Source: JBQCEE01 sp051960575
GTDB lineage: Bacteria; Actinomycetota; Actinomycetes; Mycobacteriales; Jatrophihabitantaceae
Length of the DNA: 15,102 nucleotides
NCBI RefSeq assembly: GCF_051960575.1
Contig: NZ_JBQCEE010000091.1
Span: 1-15,102, forward strand
Direction of reading: 5' to 3'
Shown: positions 1-8,348 of the stretch, piece by piece
How positions within the stretch are numbered: position 1 is the stretch's first letter
Layout of the letters: the number at the start of each line of letters is the position of its first letter
Notes under the pieces: model-generated
Told to the model about the DNA's origin: nothing
The model's input: only the letters and a program-made list of their open reading frames with translations
The model's database searches: none
Program-made: the position numbers and the translations under genes

Positions 1-174
1 GAGGTTGCGCAGCGATCGGGCGACGACATGGCGGCACCCGATAGGCTGCAGGTCGTGGCACGGATGTTTCGCGCGCGGCTCACGGCCGCTCCCGCCGCCC
101 GCACGCACTGATCGACACGGTGCGTCCGCCGGGCGGTCCCGTCCCACCCCTCATCCCGTGAAGGACAGCTCCGC
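1..174 (+). other. Leader upstream of pheS, no certain gene
   Basis: This stretch has no recognisable protein. The frame beginning at base 1 is open to a TGA at 109-111. It could be the last 36 codons of an upstream gene or could contain a short leader ORF (GTG 55 or ATG 64 to 111). Codon use in that frame is less GC-rich at third positions than in the genes downstream, so coding status is doubtful. TAGGCT at 42-47 fits the loose actinobacterial -10 pattern TAnnnT, without a convincing -35. I looked for a T-box (the TGGNACCGCG-type anti-terminator sequence) and a Phe-rich attenuator peptide and saw neither. A purine-rich AAGGA at 161-165 serves as the pheS ribosome binding site. Confidence 0.4.
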
Positions 175-1280
<1,106 letters not shown>

Positions 1281-1284
<4 letters not shown>

Positions 1285-3755
1285 GGGCCCCGATCAGCTG
1301 GCTGGCCGAGCACGCCGACCTGCCCGCGGGCGTCACCCCGCGCCAGGTGGCCGACGCGATCGTCGGCGTCGGCATCGAGGTCGAGAAGGTCGAGGCGGCG
1401 GGCGAGGGCCTCACCGGCCCGCTCGTCCTCGGACGCGTGCTGACATTCACGCCCGAGCCGCAGAAGAACGGCAAGACGATCCGCTGGTGCCAGGTCGACG
1501 TCGGCGAGCCCGAGCCGCGCGGCATCGTCTGCGGTGCGTCGAACTTCGCGATCGACGACATCGTCGTCGTCGCGCTCCCCGGCGCGGTGCTGCCCGGCGA
1601 CTTCGCGATCAGCGCGCGCAAGACCTACGGCCACGTGTCCGACGGCATGATCTGCTCGGTGCGCGAGCTCGGCATCGGCGACGACCACGACGGCATCCTC
1701 GTGCTGCCGTCCGGCACGCCCGGCGACGACGCCCGAGCCGCCCTCGGCCTCGACGACGCGGTGCTCGACATCGCCGTGACCACCGACCGGGGGTACACGC
1801 TCTCGATTCGTGGCCTGGCGCGCGAGACGGCGTCGGCGCTCGGCACGCCGTTCCACGACATCACCGCGACTTTGCCGCCGGTCGACGGCGGCGCCTACCC
1901 GGTGACCGTCGACGACCCGACCGGGTGCGACCGGTTCTCGGCCCGTGCCGTCACCGGCCTCGACCCGACCGCGCCGACGCCCGACTGGATGGCCGCGCGC
2001 CTGCGTGCCTGTGGCATGCGCTCGATCTCCCTCGCCGTCGACGTCACCAACTACGTGATGCTCGAGACCGGGCAGCCGCTGCACGCGTTCGACCGCGCGA
2101 AGCTGCGCGGCCCGATCGGCGTCCGACGGGCACAGGCCGGCGAGACGCTGACGACGCTGGACGACGTCACACGCACCCTGCACCCGGACGACCTCGTCGT
2201 CACCGACGACTCGGGCGCGATCGCGCTGGCCGGCGTCATGGGCGGCGCCTCCACCGAGATCGGCGCCGCCACCCGCGACGTCGTGCTCGAGGCGGCGCAC
2301 TGGGAGCCCGCCGCCATCGCGCGCACCGCTCGCCGGCACAGGCTACCGAGCGAGGCGGCGCGCCGCGTCGAGCGCGGTGTCGACCCCCAGATCGCCGGCG
2401 TCGCGCTGCAACGGTGCGTCGACCTGCTCGTCGAGTTCGGCGGCGCCACGGACGCCGGCGGCCACACCGTCGTCGGCGACGGCCCCGCACCCGTGCGCAT
2501 CGCTCTGCCCGTCGACCGTCCGGGCACGACCGCCGGGCGCCCGATCGGCCGCGACGCCGTGGTGAAGCGCCTCGAAGAGGTCGGCTGCGCCGTCAGCGAT
2601 GGCACCGACGCCACCGACGACGTCCTCGAGGTCGTGCCGCCCTCCTGGCGTCCCGACCTGCTCGGCCCGGCCGACCTGGACGAGGAGGTCATCCGCCTCG
2701 AGGGCTACGACACCATCCCGTCGATCCTGCCGCGGGCACGGGTGGGCCGCGGCCTGACCGGCGAGCAGGCCCTGCGCCGCGCGGTCTCGCGCGCGCTCGC
2801 CGGCGCCGGCTACACCGAGATCCTGAGTTACCCGTTCGTCGCGCCGTCGGTGCACGACGACTTCGGCCTCCCGGCCGACGACCCGCGCCGCGCGTCCGTG
2901 CGGCTCGCGAACCCGCTCTCGGACGCCGCACCCGAACTCCGCACGTCGCTGCTGCCGGGTCTGCTCGAGACCCTGCTGCGCAACGTCGGCCGCGGCTCGC
3001 GCAACCTCGCGCTGGTCGAGACGGGCGCCGTGTTCCTGTCGCGCGGCGCGCACGGCCCGGCGCCCGTGCCCGGCATCGACACCCGTCCCGACCCCGCCAC
3101 GCTCGAGGCGCTGGACGCCGCCCTGCCGCATCAGCCGCGCCACGTGGCCGTCGCGCTCTGCGGCCTGGCCGAGCCGGCCGGATGGTGGGGCGCGGGGCGT
3201 GCGGCCGACTGGGCCGACGCGGTCGAGGCGGCGCAGGTCGTTGCACGCACGGCACGTGTCGAGCTCACCGTGCGCCAGGCCGAGTACGCCCCGTGGCACC
3301 CCGGCCGCTGCGCCGAGCTCGTGCTCGGTGACCGGGTCGTCGGTCACGCCGGCGAATTGCACCCGCGGCTGATCGCCGCGTGGGGCCTACCCGAGTGCAC
3401 CTGCGCGATGGAGCTCGACCTTGACGCGTTCGCGGCACCCGCGCCGGCGCCGACCCCGACGCTGTCGACCTTCCCGCCCGTGCTGCTCGACGTCGCGCTG
3501 GTCGTCGACGACGCCGTGCCCGCCGAGACAGTCGTGGCCGCCGTGCGTGACGGCGCGGGGCCGCTGCTCGAGCAGGTGAGGTTGTTCGACGTCTACGTCA
3601 ACGACGCGCTGCGTGAGGCACGGGAACGGTCGCTCGCCATCTCGCTCCGCTTCCGTGCCCCTGACCGCACGCTCACGGTCGACGAGGCGACGACTGCCCG
3701 TGACGCCGCCGTCGCGATGGCCGCCGAGCGGACGGGTGCCCGGCTGCGGACATGA
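1281..3755 (+). CDS. pheT: Phenylalanine--tRNA ligase beta subunit
   Basis: Non-catalytic and editing subunit of phenylalanyl-tRNA synthetase, 824 residues, the usual size. Visible order: N-terminal domain, EMAP/OB-like tRNA-binding domain (about 43-150, with GIVCGASNF at 81-89), B3/B4 editing domain (about 210-370, with TNYVMLETGQPLHAFD and the SEAARRVERGVDP region), B5 domain (about 405-480, ending WRPDLLGPADLDEEVIRLEGY), the pseudo-catalytic core, and a C-terminal FDX-ACB anticodon-binding domain (about 730-824, with LFDVYVND and RSLAISLRFR). The ATG at 1281 lies inside the pheS stop. The reading frame is open far upstream, but that part is only a shadow of pheS. It is the partner of PheS in the heterotetramer. 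No readable promoter separates the two genes. Confidence 0.97.
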
Positions 3756-3774
3756 CCAGCCCGGCGTGTGACGT

Positions 3775-3824
3775 CCGACCCGCGGCGGGGCGGGTGCAGC
3801 GCATGTGCCCCGCCGGACGGTCGG
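3775..3824 (+). terminator. Strong bipartite hairpin after pheT, possible terminator
   Basis: Two nested inverted repeats lie between pheT and the next gene. The inner stem is nine perfect base pairs, CGGCGGGGC (3783-3791) with GCCCCGCCG (3807-3815), closing a 15-nt loop. The outer stem is six pairs, CCGACC (3775-3780) with GGTCGG (3819-3824), separated from the inner one by a 2x3 internal loop. There is no T-tract after it, so it is not a classical intrinsic terminator, but actinobacterial terminators often lack one. It ends 7 nt before ATG 3832, so it might instead control translation of the downstream gene. Confidence 0.4.
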
Positions 3825-3831
3825 TCTGACC

Positions 3832-5142
3832 ATGCGCGACCTGCTCGGCTGGCTCGCCTTCGTCGTCCTCATCCTCGGCAACGCCCTGTTCGTGTCGGCG
3901 GAGTTCGCGCTGACCTCGGTCGACCGGCTCGCGGTCGCGCGGCAGGCACGCGCCGGCGACAAGCGCGCCGCCGCGATCCGGAAGGCCACCGGCACGCTGT
4001 CCTTCCAGCTGTCGTCGGTGCAGTTCGGCATCACCGTCTGCTCGCTCCTGCTCGGCTTCGTCGCCGAGCCGGTGTTCGACGACGCGCTGCGGCCACTGCT
4101 GCACGCCGTCGGGCTGTCCGAGTCGGCGTCCCGGCCGGTCGCCGGCATCGTCGGCCTCGTCGTCGCCACCCTCGTCCAAATGCTGTTCGGCGAGCTGGTG
4201 CCGCAGAACCTCGCGATCACCGCACCGCTCGGCGTGGGCCGGGTCGTCATCGGCCCGCACCGGCTCTTCACCCGCCTCGCGGGACCGGTGGTGCGGCTGT
4301 TCGACCGCGCCGCCAACGGCATCGTCCGGTTCCTCGGCATCGAGCCGCAGTCGGAGGTGCAGGGCGCCCGCACGCCGGTCGAGTTCCGCGGCATGATCGC
4401 GTCCTCCGCCCGCGAGGGCACCCTCGGCGGCGCGACTGCACAACTGTTGAGCCGTGGGCTGTTCTTCGGCGACCGCACGGCCGGTGAGGTGATGACCCCG
4501 CGCACGCAGGTCGTCTCGGTGCTCGCCGACGCGACGGTGGCCGACCTGATCGACGTGGCGCGCCGCACCGGGCACTCACGCTTCCCGGTGCACCGCGGCG
4601 ATCTCGACGACGTGGTCGGCGTCGTCAACATCGGTGTCGCGATGGGTGTCCCGCGCGCGCGGCGCTCGTCGGTGCGCGTCGCGCACCTGGTGGTCGAGCC
4701 CGAGCGCGTGCCCGAGCAGCTCGACCTCGACGGCCTGCTGCGCCGGCTCGGGGCGGCCCGCTCGCAACTGGCGCTGGTGATCGACGAGTACGGCGGCACC
4801 GCCGGCGTCGTCACCCTCGAGGACCTCCTCGAGGAGTTGGTCGGCCAGGTGCGCGACGAGTACGACGAGGCCGAGACGCCCGAGGTGCGCCGCCGCGACG
4901 GTGATCCCGGCGGCTGGGACCTCTCGGGCCAGGTGCACACCGACGAGCTGGCCGAGCTGCTGCGCGTGGCGACCCCGCGCGGCCCGTTCGACACCGCGGG
5001 CGGTCTCATCATGGACCGCCTCGGTCGGCTGCCCGAGGTCGGTGACACCGTCGACTACGAGGGCTGGGAGCTCACCGTCGAGACGATGGACGGCCGCCGC
5101 GTCGACCGCGTCCTCGCCCGGCGCAGGGACGACCTGGCATGA
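3832..5142 (+). CDS. CNNM/CorC-type membrane protein, full-length (DUF21-CBS-CorC_HlyC)
   Basis: Integral membrane protein of the CNNM/CorC (hemolysin-like) family, whose members are linked to magnesium or divalent-cation efflux. The substrate here is not shown. The 436-residue product has an N-terminal DUF21 transmembrane domain (about 1-175) with FVSAEFAL (20-27), QFGITVCSLLLG (64-75) and the GELVP motif (120-124). A CBS pair follows (about 218-340, with EVMTPRTQV at 219-227 and IDEYGGTAGVVTLEDLLEE), then a C-terminal CorC_HlyC domain (about 352-430, ending DYEGWELTVETMDGRRVDRV). ATG 3832 places the first membrane helix at the N terminus. GTG 3805 would add nine residues, but it sits in the 3' arm of the upstream hairpin. 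No strong Shine-Dalgarno is seen for either. The Lys usual after GELVP is Gln125 here. The stop overlaps the next gene by 4 nt. Confidence 0.92.
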   Translation: MRDLLGWLAFVVLILGNALFVSAEFALTSVDRLAVARQARAGDKRAAAIRKATGTLSFQLSSVQFGITVCSLLLGFVAEPVFDDALRPLLHAVGLSESASRPVAGIVGLVVATLVQMLFGELVPQNLAITAPLGVGRVVIGPHRLFTRLAGPVVRLFDRAANGIVRFLGIEPQSEVQGARTPVEFRGMIASSAREGTLGGATAQLLSRGLFFGDRTAGEVMTPRTQVVSVLADATVADLIDVARRTGHSRFPVHRGDLDDVVGVVNIGVAMGVPRARRSSVRVAHLVVEPERVPEQLDLDGLLRRLGAARSQLALVIDEYGGTAGVVTLEDLLEELVGQVRDEYDEAETPEVRRRDGDPGGWDLSGQVHTDELAELLRVATPRGPFDTAGGLIMDRLGRLPEVGDTVDYEGWELTVETMDGRRVDRVLARRRDDLA

Positions 5143-6146
5143 CCCTCGTGCTGGCGATCGTGCTGCTGGTCGGCAACGCCTTCTTCAACAGCGCGCAGTT
5201 CGCCTTCATCACCACGCGGCGCGACCAGCTCGAGCCGCTGGCCGAGGCGGGCGTCCGTGGCGCGCGATCCGCACTCGTGCAGCTCGGCGCGCTCTCGCGC
5301 ATGCTCGCCGGCACCCAGCTCGGCATCGCCGTCTGCTCGCTCGGCCTCGGTGCCGTCGCCGAGCCGGCGTTCGCCCATCTGCTCGAGTCCCTCGCGCACG
5401 ACCTGCACCTCAGGTCCGGCGTCGTCACCGCCGTCGCCTTCGTGCTCGCGCTCGCCTTCGTCTCGTTCTGCCACATGGTGCTTGGCGAGATGGTGCCGAA
5501 GAACATCGCACTGGCCGGGCCGGTGCGCGCGGCGCTCGTGCTCGCCCCGCCCATCACCGCCTGGGTGCGCCTCACGCGTCCGGTGCTCGTGGTCATCAGC
5601 GGGACGGCCAACGGCGTGCTGCGGCTGTTCGGCGTCCGGCCGAAGGACGAGCTCGGCGGCTCGTACACCGCCGACGAACTCGCCGCCCTCTTCGACGAGT
5701 CGTACGCCGAGGGGCTGCTGGACGCGGAGGAGCGCGACCGGTTGCTGGCCGCAGCCCGGCTCGAACGCACCACCGCGGGTGATCTCGCCATCCCGCTCGA
5801 CCGCACCGTCTGCATCGGCCCGGACGCGACCGTGCGCGACGTCGAGCGGCTGGCCGCAGCCCACGGCTTCGTGCGCTACCCGGTTCGCGACGGTGGCCGC
5901 CTGCTCGGTTACGTGAACGCGAAGGACGTCCTCGGCGAGGACGACCCTGACGCCCGGGTCGTGCCGACGCTGGTGCGGCCCCTGCCGCTCGTGCACGCGG
6001 ACGACGCCGTCGTCACCCTGCTGCGCCGCGCACCGCAGGGCGATCTCGCCGTGAGCCAGGTGCACGACGCCGACGGGCTGCTCGGCGTGCTCACGCTCGA
6101 CGACATGCTGCGGGCCGTCGCGGGGGCACGCCCCACCGACGCATGA
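5139..6146 (+). CDS. CNNM/CorC-type membrane protein, short paralogue lacking CorC_HlyC
   Basis: Second CNNM-family membrane protein, 335 residues. The N-terminal DUF21 transmembrane domain (about 1-170) contains FNSAQFAF (16-23), QLGIAVCSLGLG (60-71) and GEMVPKNIAL (116-125). A CBS pair follows (about 212-330, with VRYPVRDGGRLLGYVNAKDVL and a weaker second repeat ending LLGVLTLDDMLRAVAG). The protein ends straight after the second CBS repeat, so the CorC_HlyC domain of its neighbour is absent. The Glu usual in the SAEFA motif is Gln20. Its ATG lies within the stop of the first gene (ATGA), implying coupled translation and probable partnership. From memory, M. tuberculosis has a similar long/short pair (Rv1842c and Rv1841c). 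Transport function is inferred from the family only. Confidence 0.9.
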   Translation: MTLVLAIVLLVGNAFFNSAQFAFITTRRDQLEPLAEAGVRGARSALVQLGALSRMLAGTQLGIAVCSLGLGAVAEPAFAHLLESLAHDLHLRSGVVTAVAFVLALAFVSFCHMVLGEMVPKNIALAGPVRAALVLAPPITAWVRLTRPVLVVISGTANGVLRLFGVRPKDELGGSYTADELAALFDESYAEGLLDAEERDRLLAAARLERTTAGDLAIPLDRTVCIGPDATVRDVERLAAAHGFVRYPVRDGGRLLGYVNAKDVLGEDDPDARVVPTLVRPLPLVHADDAVVTLLRRAPQGDLAVSQVHDADGLLGVLTLDDMLRAVAGARPTDA

Positions 6147-6177
6147 ATTTGCGACATCGTGCATAATCCTGCGCATG
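6142..6177 (+). promoter_or_regulatory. Probable leaderless argC promoter with ARG-box-like operator
   Basis: The gap before argC is distinctly AT-richer than its surroundings. CATAAT (6162-6167), preceded by TG at 6160-6161, matches the -10 consensus at 5 of 6 positions. Its last base lies 7-8 nt before the argC ATG at 6175, which predicts transcription starting at or next to the initiation codon, that is a leaderless mRNA. The 18 bases TGCATAATCCTGCGCATG (6160-6177) read on the opposite strand as CATG-N8-ATGCA-like, resembling the ArgR operators of Bacillus and actinomycetes. CATGAAT (6142-6148) looks like a further half-site directly upstream. ArgR bound here would cover the -10 and the start. 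No good -35 is seen. Confidence 0.5.
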
Positions 6178-7188
6178 GGTTCACGTGTCGCGGTCGCCGG
6201 GGGCAGCGGGTACGCCGGCGGCGAGCTGCTGCGTCTGATCGCCGCGCACCCCGACCTGGAACTCGTCGCCGTCACCGCGCACGGCAACGCCGGCCAGACG
6301 CTGGGGCAGGTGCACCCGAACCTGCGCTCGCTCGCCGACGTCGAGCTGCTGCCGACGTCCGCCGCGACGCTCGGCGGTGCCGACCTCGTCTTCCTCGCGC
6401 TGCCGCACGGCGCTGCGCCGGCGATCGTCGCCGAACTCCCCGCGGGCACGAAGATCGTCGACCTCGGCTCCGACTACCGGCTCACCGACCCAGCCGCGCA
6501 CGCGCGGTACTACGGCGGCGAGTTCCACGGCGCGTGGACCTACGGCCTGCCGGAGCTGCGCGGGCAGCGCGCCGCCATCGCCGCTGCCGACCGGGTCGCC
6601 AACACCGGATGTCACGCGGTCGCCGCGATCCTGGCGATCGCGCCGCTCGTCGCGGCAGGCGTCGCTGCGGCCGACGACGTCGTCGTCACCTCGGCCAGCG
6701 GGACGTCGGGTGCCGGACGCAGCGCGCTCACCCACCTGCTCGGCAGCGAGGTGATGGGCGACCTGTGCGCCTACAAGGTCGGGGTGCACCGCCACACGCC
6801 CGAGATCAAGCAGGCGTCGGGCGCCACGAGCGTCACCATGGTGCCCGTGCTCGCACCGATGCCCCGCGGGATCCTTTCGAGCGTGGCACTCCGTCCGTCC
6901 CGAGCGGTGACGACGGCCGACGTGCACGAGGTGCTCGCCGCCGCGTACGCCGACGAGCCGTTCGTGCACGTGCTGCCGGTCGACCAGCAGCCGCACACCG
7001 GTGCCACCGCCGGCTCGAACTCGGCACAGCTGCAGGCCGTGGTCGACGCCGACTCGGGGCGCATCGTCGTGACGAGCGCGATCGACAACCTCGGCAAGGG
7101 CGCGGCCGGCCAGGCCCTGCAGAACGCGAACATCATGCTCGGCCTGGCCGAGACCGCCGGGCTCTCCGCCGACGGGGTGGCGCCGTGA
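6175..7188 (+). CDS. argC: N-acetyl-gamma-glutamyl-phosphate reductase
   Basis: Third step of arginine synthesis: NADPH-dependent reduction of N-acetylglutamyl phosphate to the semialdehyde. The 337-residue product has the N-terminal nucleotide-binding motif VAVAGGSGYAGGELLRL (5-21), then LALPHGAA, DLGSDYRL (97-103), a catalytic cysteine in NTGCH (143-147, C146), SGTSGAGR (175-182), the catalytic His region GVHRHTPEI (203-211), and IDNLGKGAAGQALQN near the C terminus. The length is normal. ATG 6175 gives the standard start. The cysteine motif deviates from the usual N/x-PGC[YF]-x-T: Pro is Thr144, the aromatic is His147 and the later Thr is Val149. First gene of the arg operon, with its stop overlapping the argJ GTG. 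Confidence 0.95.
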   Translation: MGSRVAVAGGSGYAGGELLRLIAAHPDLELVAVTAHGNAGQTLGQVHPNLRSLADVELLPTSAATLGGADLVFLALPHGAAPAIVAELPAGTKIVDLGSDYRLTDPAAHARYYGGEFHGAWTYGLPELRGQRAAIAAADRVANTGCHAVAAILAIAPLVAAGVAAADDVVVTSASGTSGAGRSALTHLLGSEVMGDLCAYKVGVHRHTPEIKQASGATSVTMVPVLAPMPRGILSSVALRPSRAVTTADVHEVLAAAYADEPFVHVLPVDQQPHTGATAGSNSAQLQAVVDADSGRIVVTSAIDNLGKGAAGQALQNANIMLGLAETAGLSADGVAP

Positions 7189-8336
7189 GCGTCACCGCGG
7201 CACAGGGGTTCCGGGCCGCCGGTGTGGCCGCCGGCCTCAAGAGCACCGGCGCGCCCGACGTCGCACTCGTCGTCAACGACGGCCCGCTGGACGCCGCCGC
7301 GGCCGTCTTCACCGGCAACCGCGTCAAGGCCGCACCGGTCGTCTGGTCACATCAGGTGTTGCGTGACGGCCGGGTCAGCGCCGTCGTCCTCAACAGCGGT
7401 GGAGCCAACGCGTGCACCGGCCCCGACGGGTTCGCCGACACGCACCGTACGGCCGAGTACGTCGCGGCGGTGCTCGGGGTCAGCGCCGCCGACGTCGTCG
7501 TCTGCTCGACCGGGCTCATCGGTGAGCGGCTGCCGATGACGAAGCTGCTGGGCGGTGTCGACGCGGCAGCCGCGGCGCTGGCACCGGCGGGCGGTGCCGA
7601 CGCCGCCGAAGCCATACGCACCACGGACACGCGCGCCAAACAGGCCGTCGTGCACGGCGACGGCTGGACGGTCGGCGGCATGGCGAAGGGTGCAGGCATG
7701 CTCGCGCCCGGCCTCGCCACGATGCTCTGCGTCCTCACCACCGACGCCGTGATCGACGCGCAGACCTGCGACGCGGCGCTGCGCGACGCCACCCGCCGCA
7801 CCTTCGACCGCGTCGACTCCGACGGCTGCATGTCGACCAACGACACCGTGCTGCTCATGGCGAGCGGCGCGAGCGGTGTCACGCCCGACGCCGGCGCCTT
7901 CGCCGCGGCGGTGCACGCCGTGTGCGCCGACCTCGCGCAGCAGTTGGTCGCCGATGCCGAAGGCGCGTCCAAGGAGGTCGAGATCGAGATCGTCGGTGCG
8001 GCCGACGAGGACGACGCGGTCGAGGTGGGGCGCGCGATCGCACGCAACAACCTGCTGAAGTGCGCGCTGTTCGGCAACGACCCCAATTGGGGACGCGTGC
8101 TGGCGGCCATCGGCACCACGTCCGCCGCGTTCGAGCCCCACGAGCTCGACGTCGCGATGAACGGGGTCCAGGTGTGCCGGGGCGGCGGCGCGGGGGAGCC
8201 GCGTGACCGCGTCGACCTCACCGGCCGGCACATCCACATCCGCGTCGACCTGCACGCCGGCGATGCCGCGGCCACCATCTGGACGAACGACCTGTCGCAC
8301 GACTACGTCGAAGAGAACTCCGCCTACTCCAGCTGA
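7185..8336 (+). CDS. argJ: Bifunctional glutamate N-acetyltransferase / ornithine acetyltransferase
   Basis: Transfers the acetyl group from N-acetylornithine to glutamate, closing the acetyl cycle; many members also use acetyl-CoA. The 383-residue product belongs to the ArgJ self-cleaving Ntn-hydrolase-like family. The oxyanion-hole motif CSTGLIGERLP lies at 107-117. The autoproteolysis region is AKGAGMLAPGLATML (167-181), with T179 as the expected new N-terminal nucleophile of the beta chain. Further conserved parts are DSDGCMSTNDT, AEGASKEVEIE, KCALFGNDPNWGR and the C-terminal DYVEENSAYSS. Start GTG 7185 overlaps the argC stop (GTGA) behind GGGGTGG. The frame is open upstream, but that is argC shadow. 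Presence of a linear-pathway ArgA is neither shown nor required here. Confidence 0.96.
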   Translation: MSVTAAQGFRAAGVAAGLKSTGAPDVALVVNDGPLDAAAAVFTGNRVKAAPVVWSHQVLRDGRVSAVVLNSGGANACTGPDGFADTHRTAEYVAAVLGVSAADVVVCSTGLIGERLPMTKLLGGVDAAAAALAPAGGADAAEAIRTTDTRAKQAVVHGDGWTVGGMAKGAGMLAPGLATMLCVLTTDAVIDAQTCDAALRDATRRTFDRVDSDGCMSTNDTVLLMASGASGVTPDAGAFAAAVHAVCADLAQQLVADAEGASKEVEIEIVGAADEDDAVEVGRAIARNNLLKCALFGNDPNWGRVLAAIGTTSAAFEPHELDVAMNGVQVCRGGGAGEPRDRVDLTGRHIHIRVDLHAGDAAATIWTNDLSHDYVEENSAYSS

Positions 8337-8348
8337 AACGGGACGTCC

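Noticed and set aside
126..136. Palindromic CCGCCGGGCGG upstream of pheS as a hairpin
   Set aside because: The loop would be only one to three bases. It is short and in GC-rich sequence where such palindromes arise by chance.
1487..3331. Plus-strand 614-codon frame inside pheT
   Set aside because: It is an out-of-frame reading of pheT giving an Arg/Ala/Pro-rich product. pheT itself is unmistakable.
3387..5048. Minus-strand open frame of 553 codons opposite pheT and the first CNNM gene
   Set aside because: The translation is Ser/Arg/Thr-rich without any motif, and the plus strand carries confident genes over the whole span.
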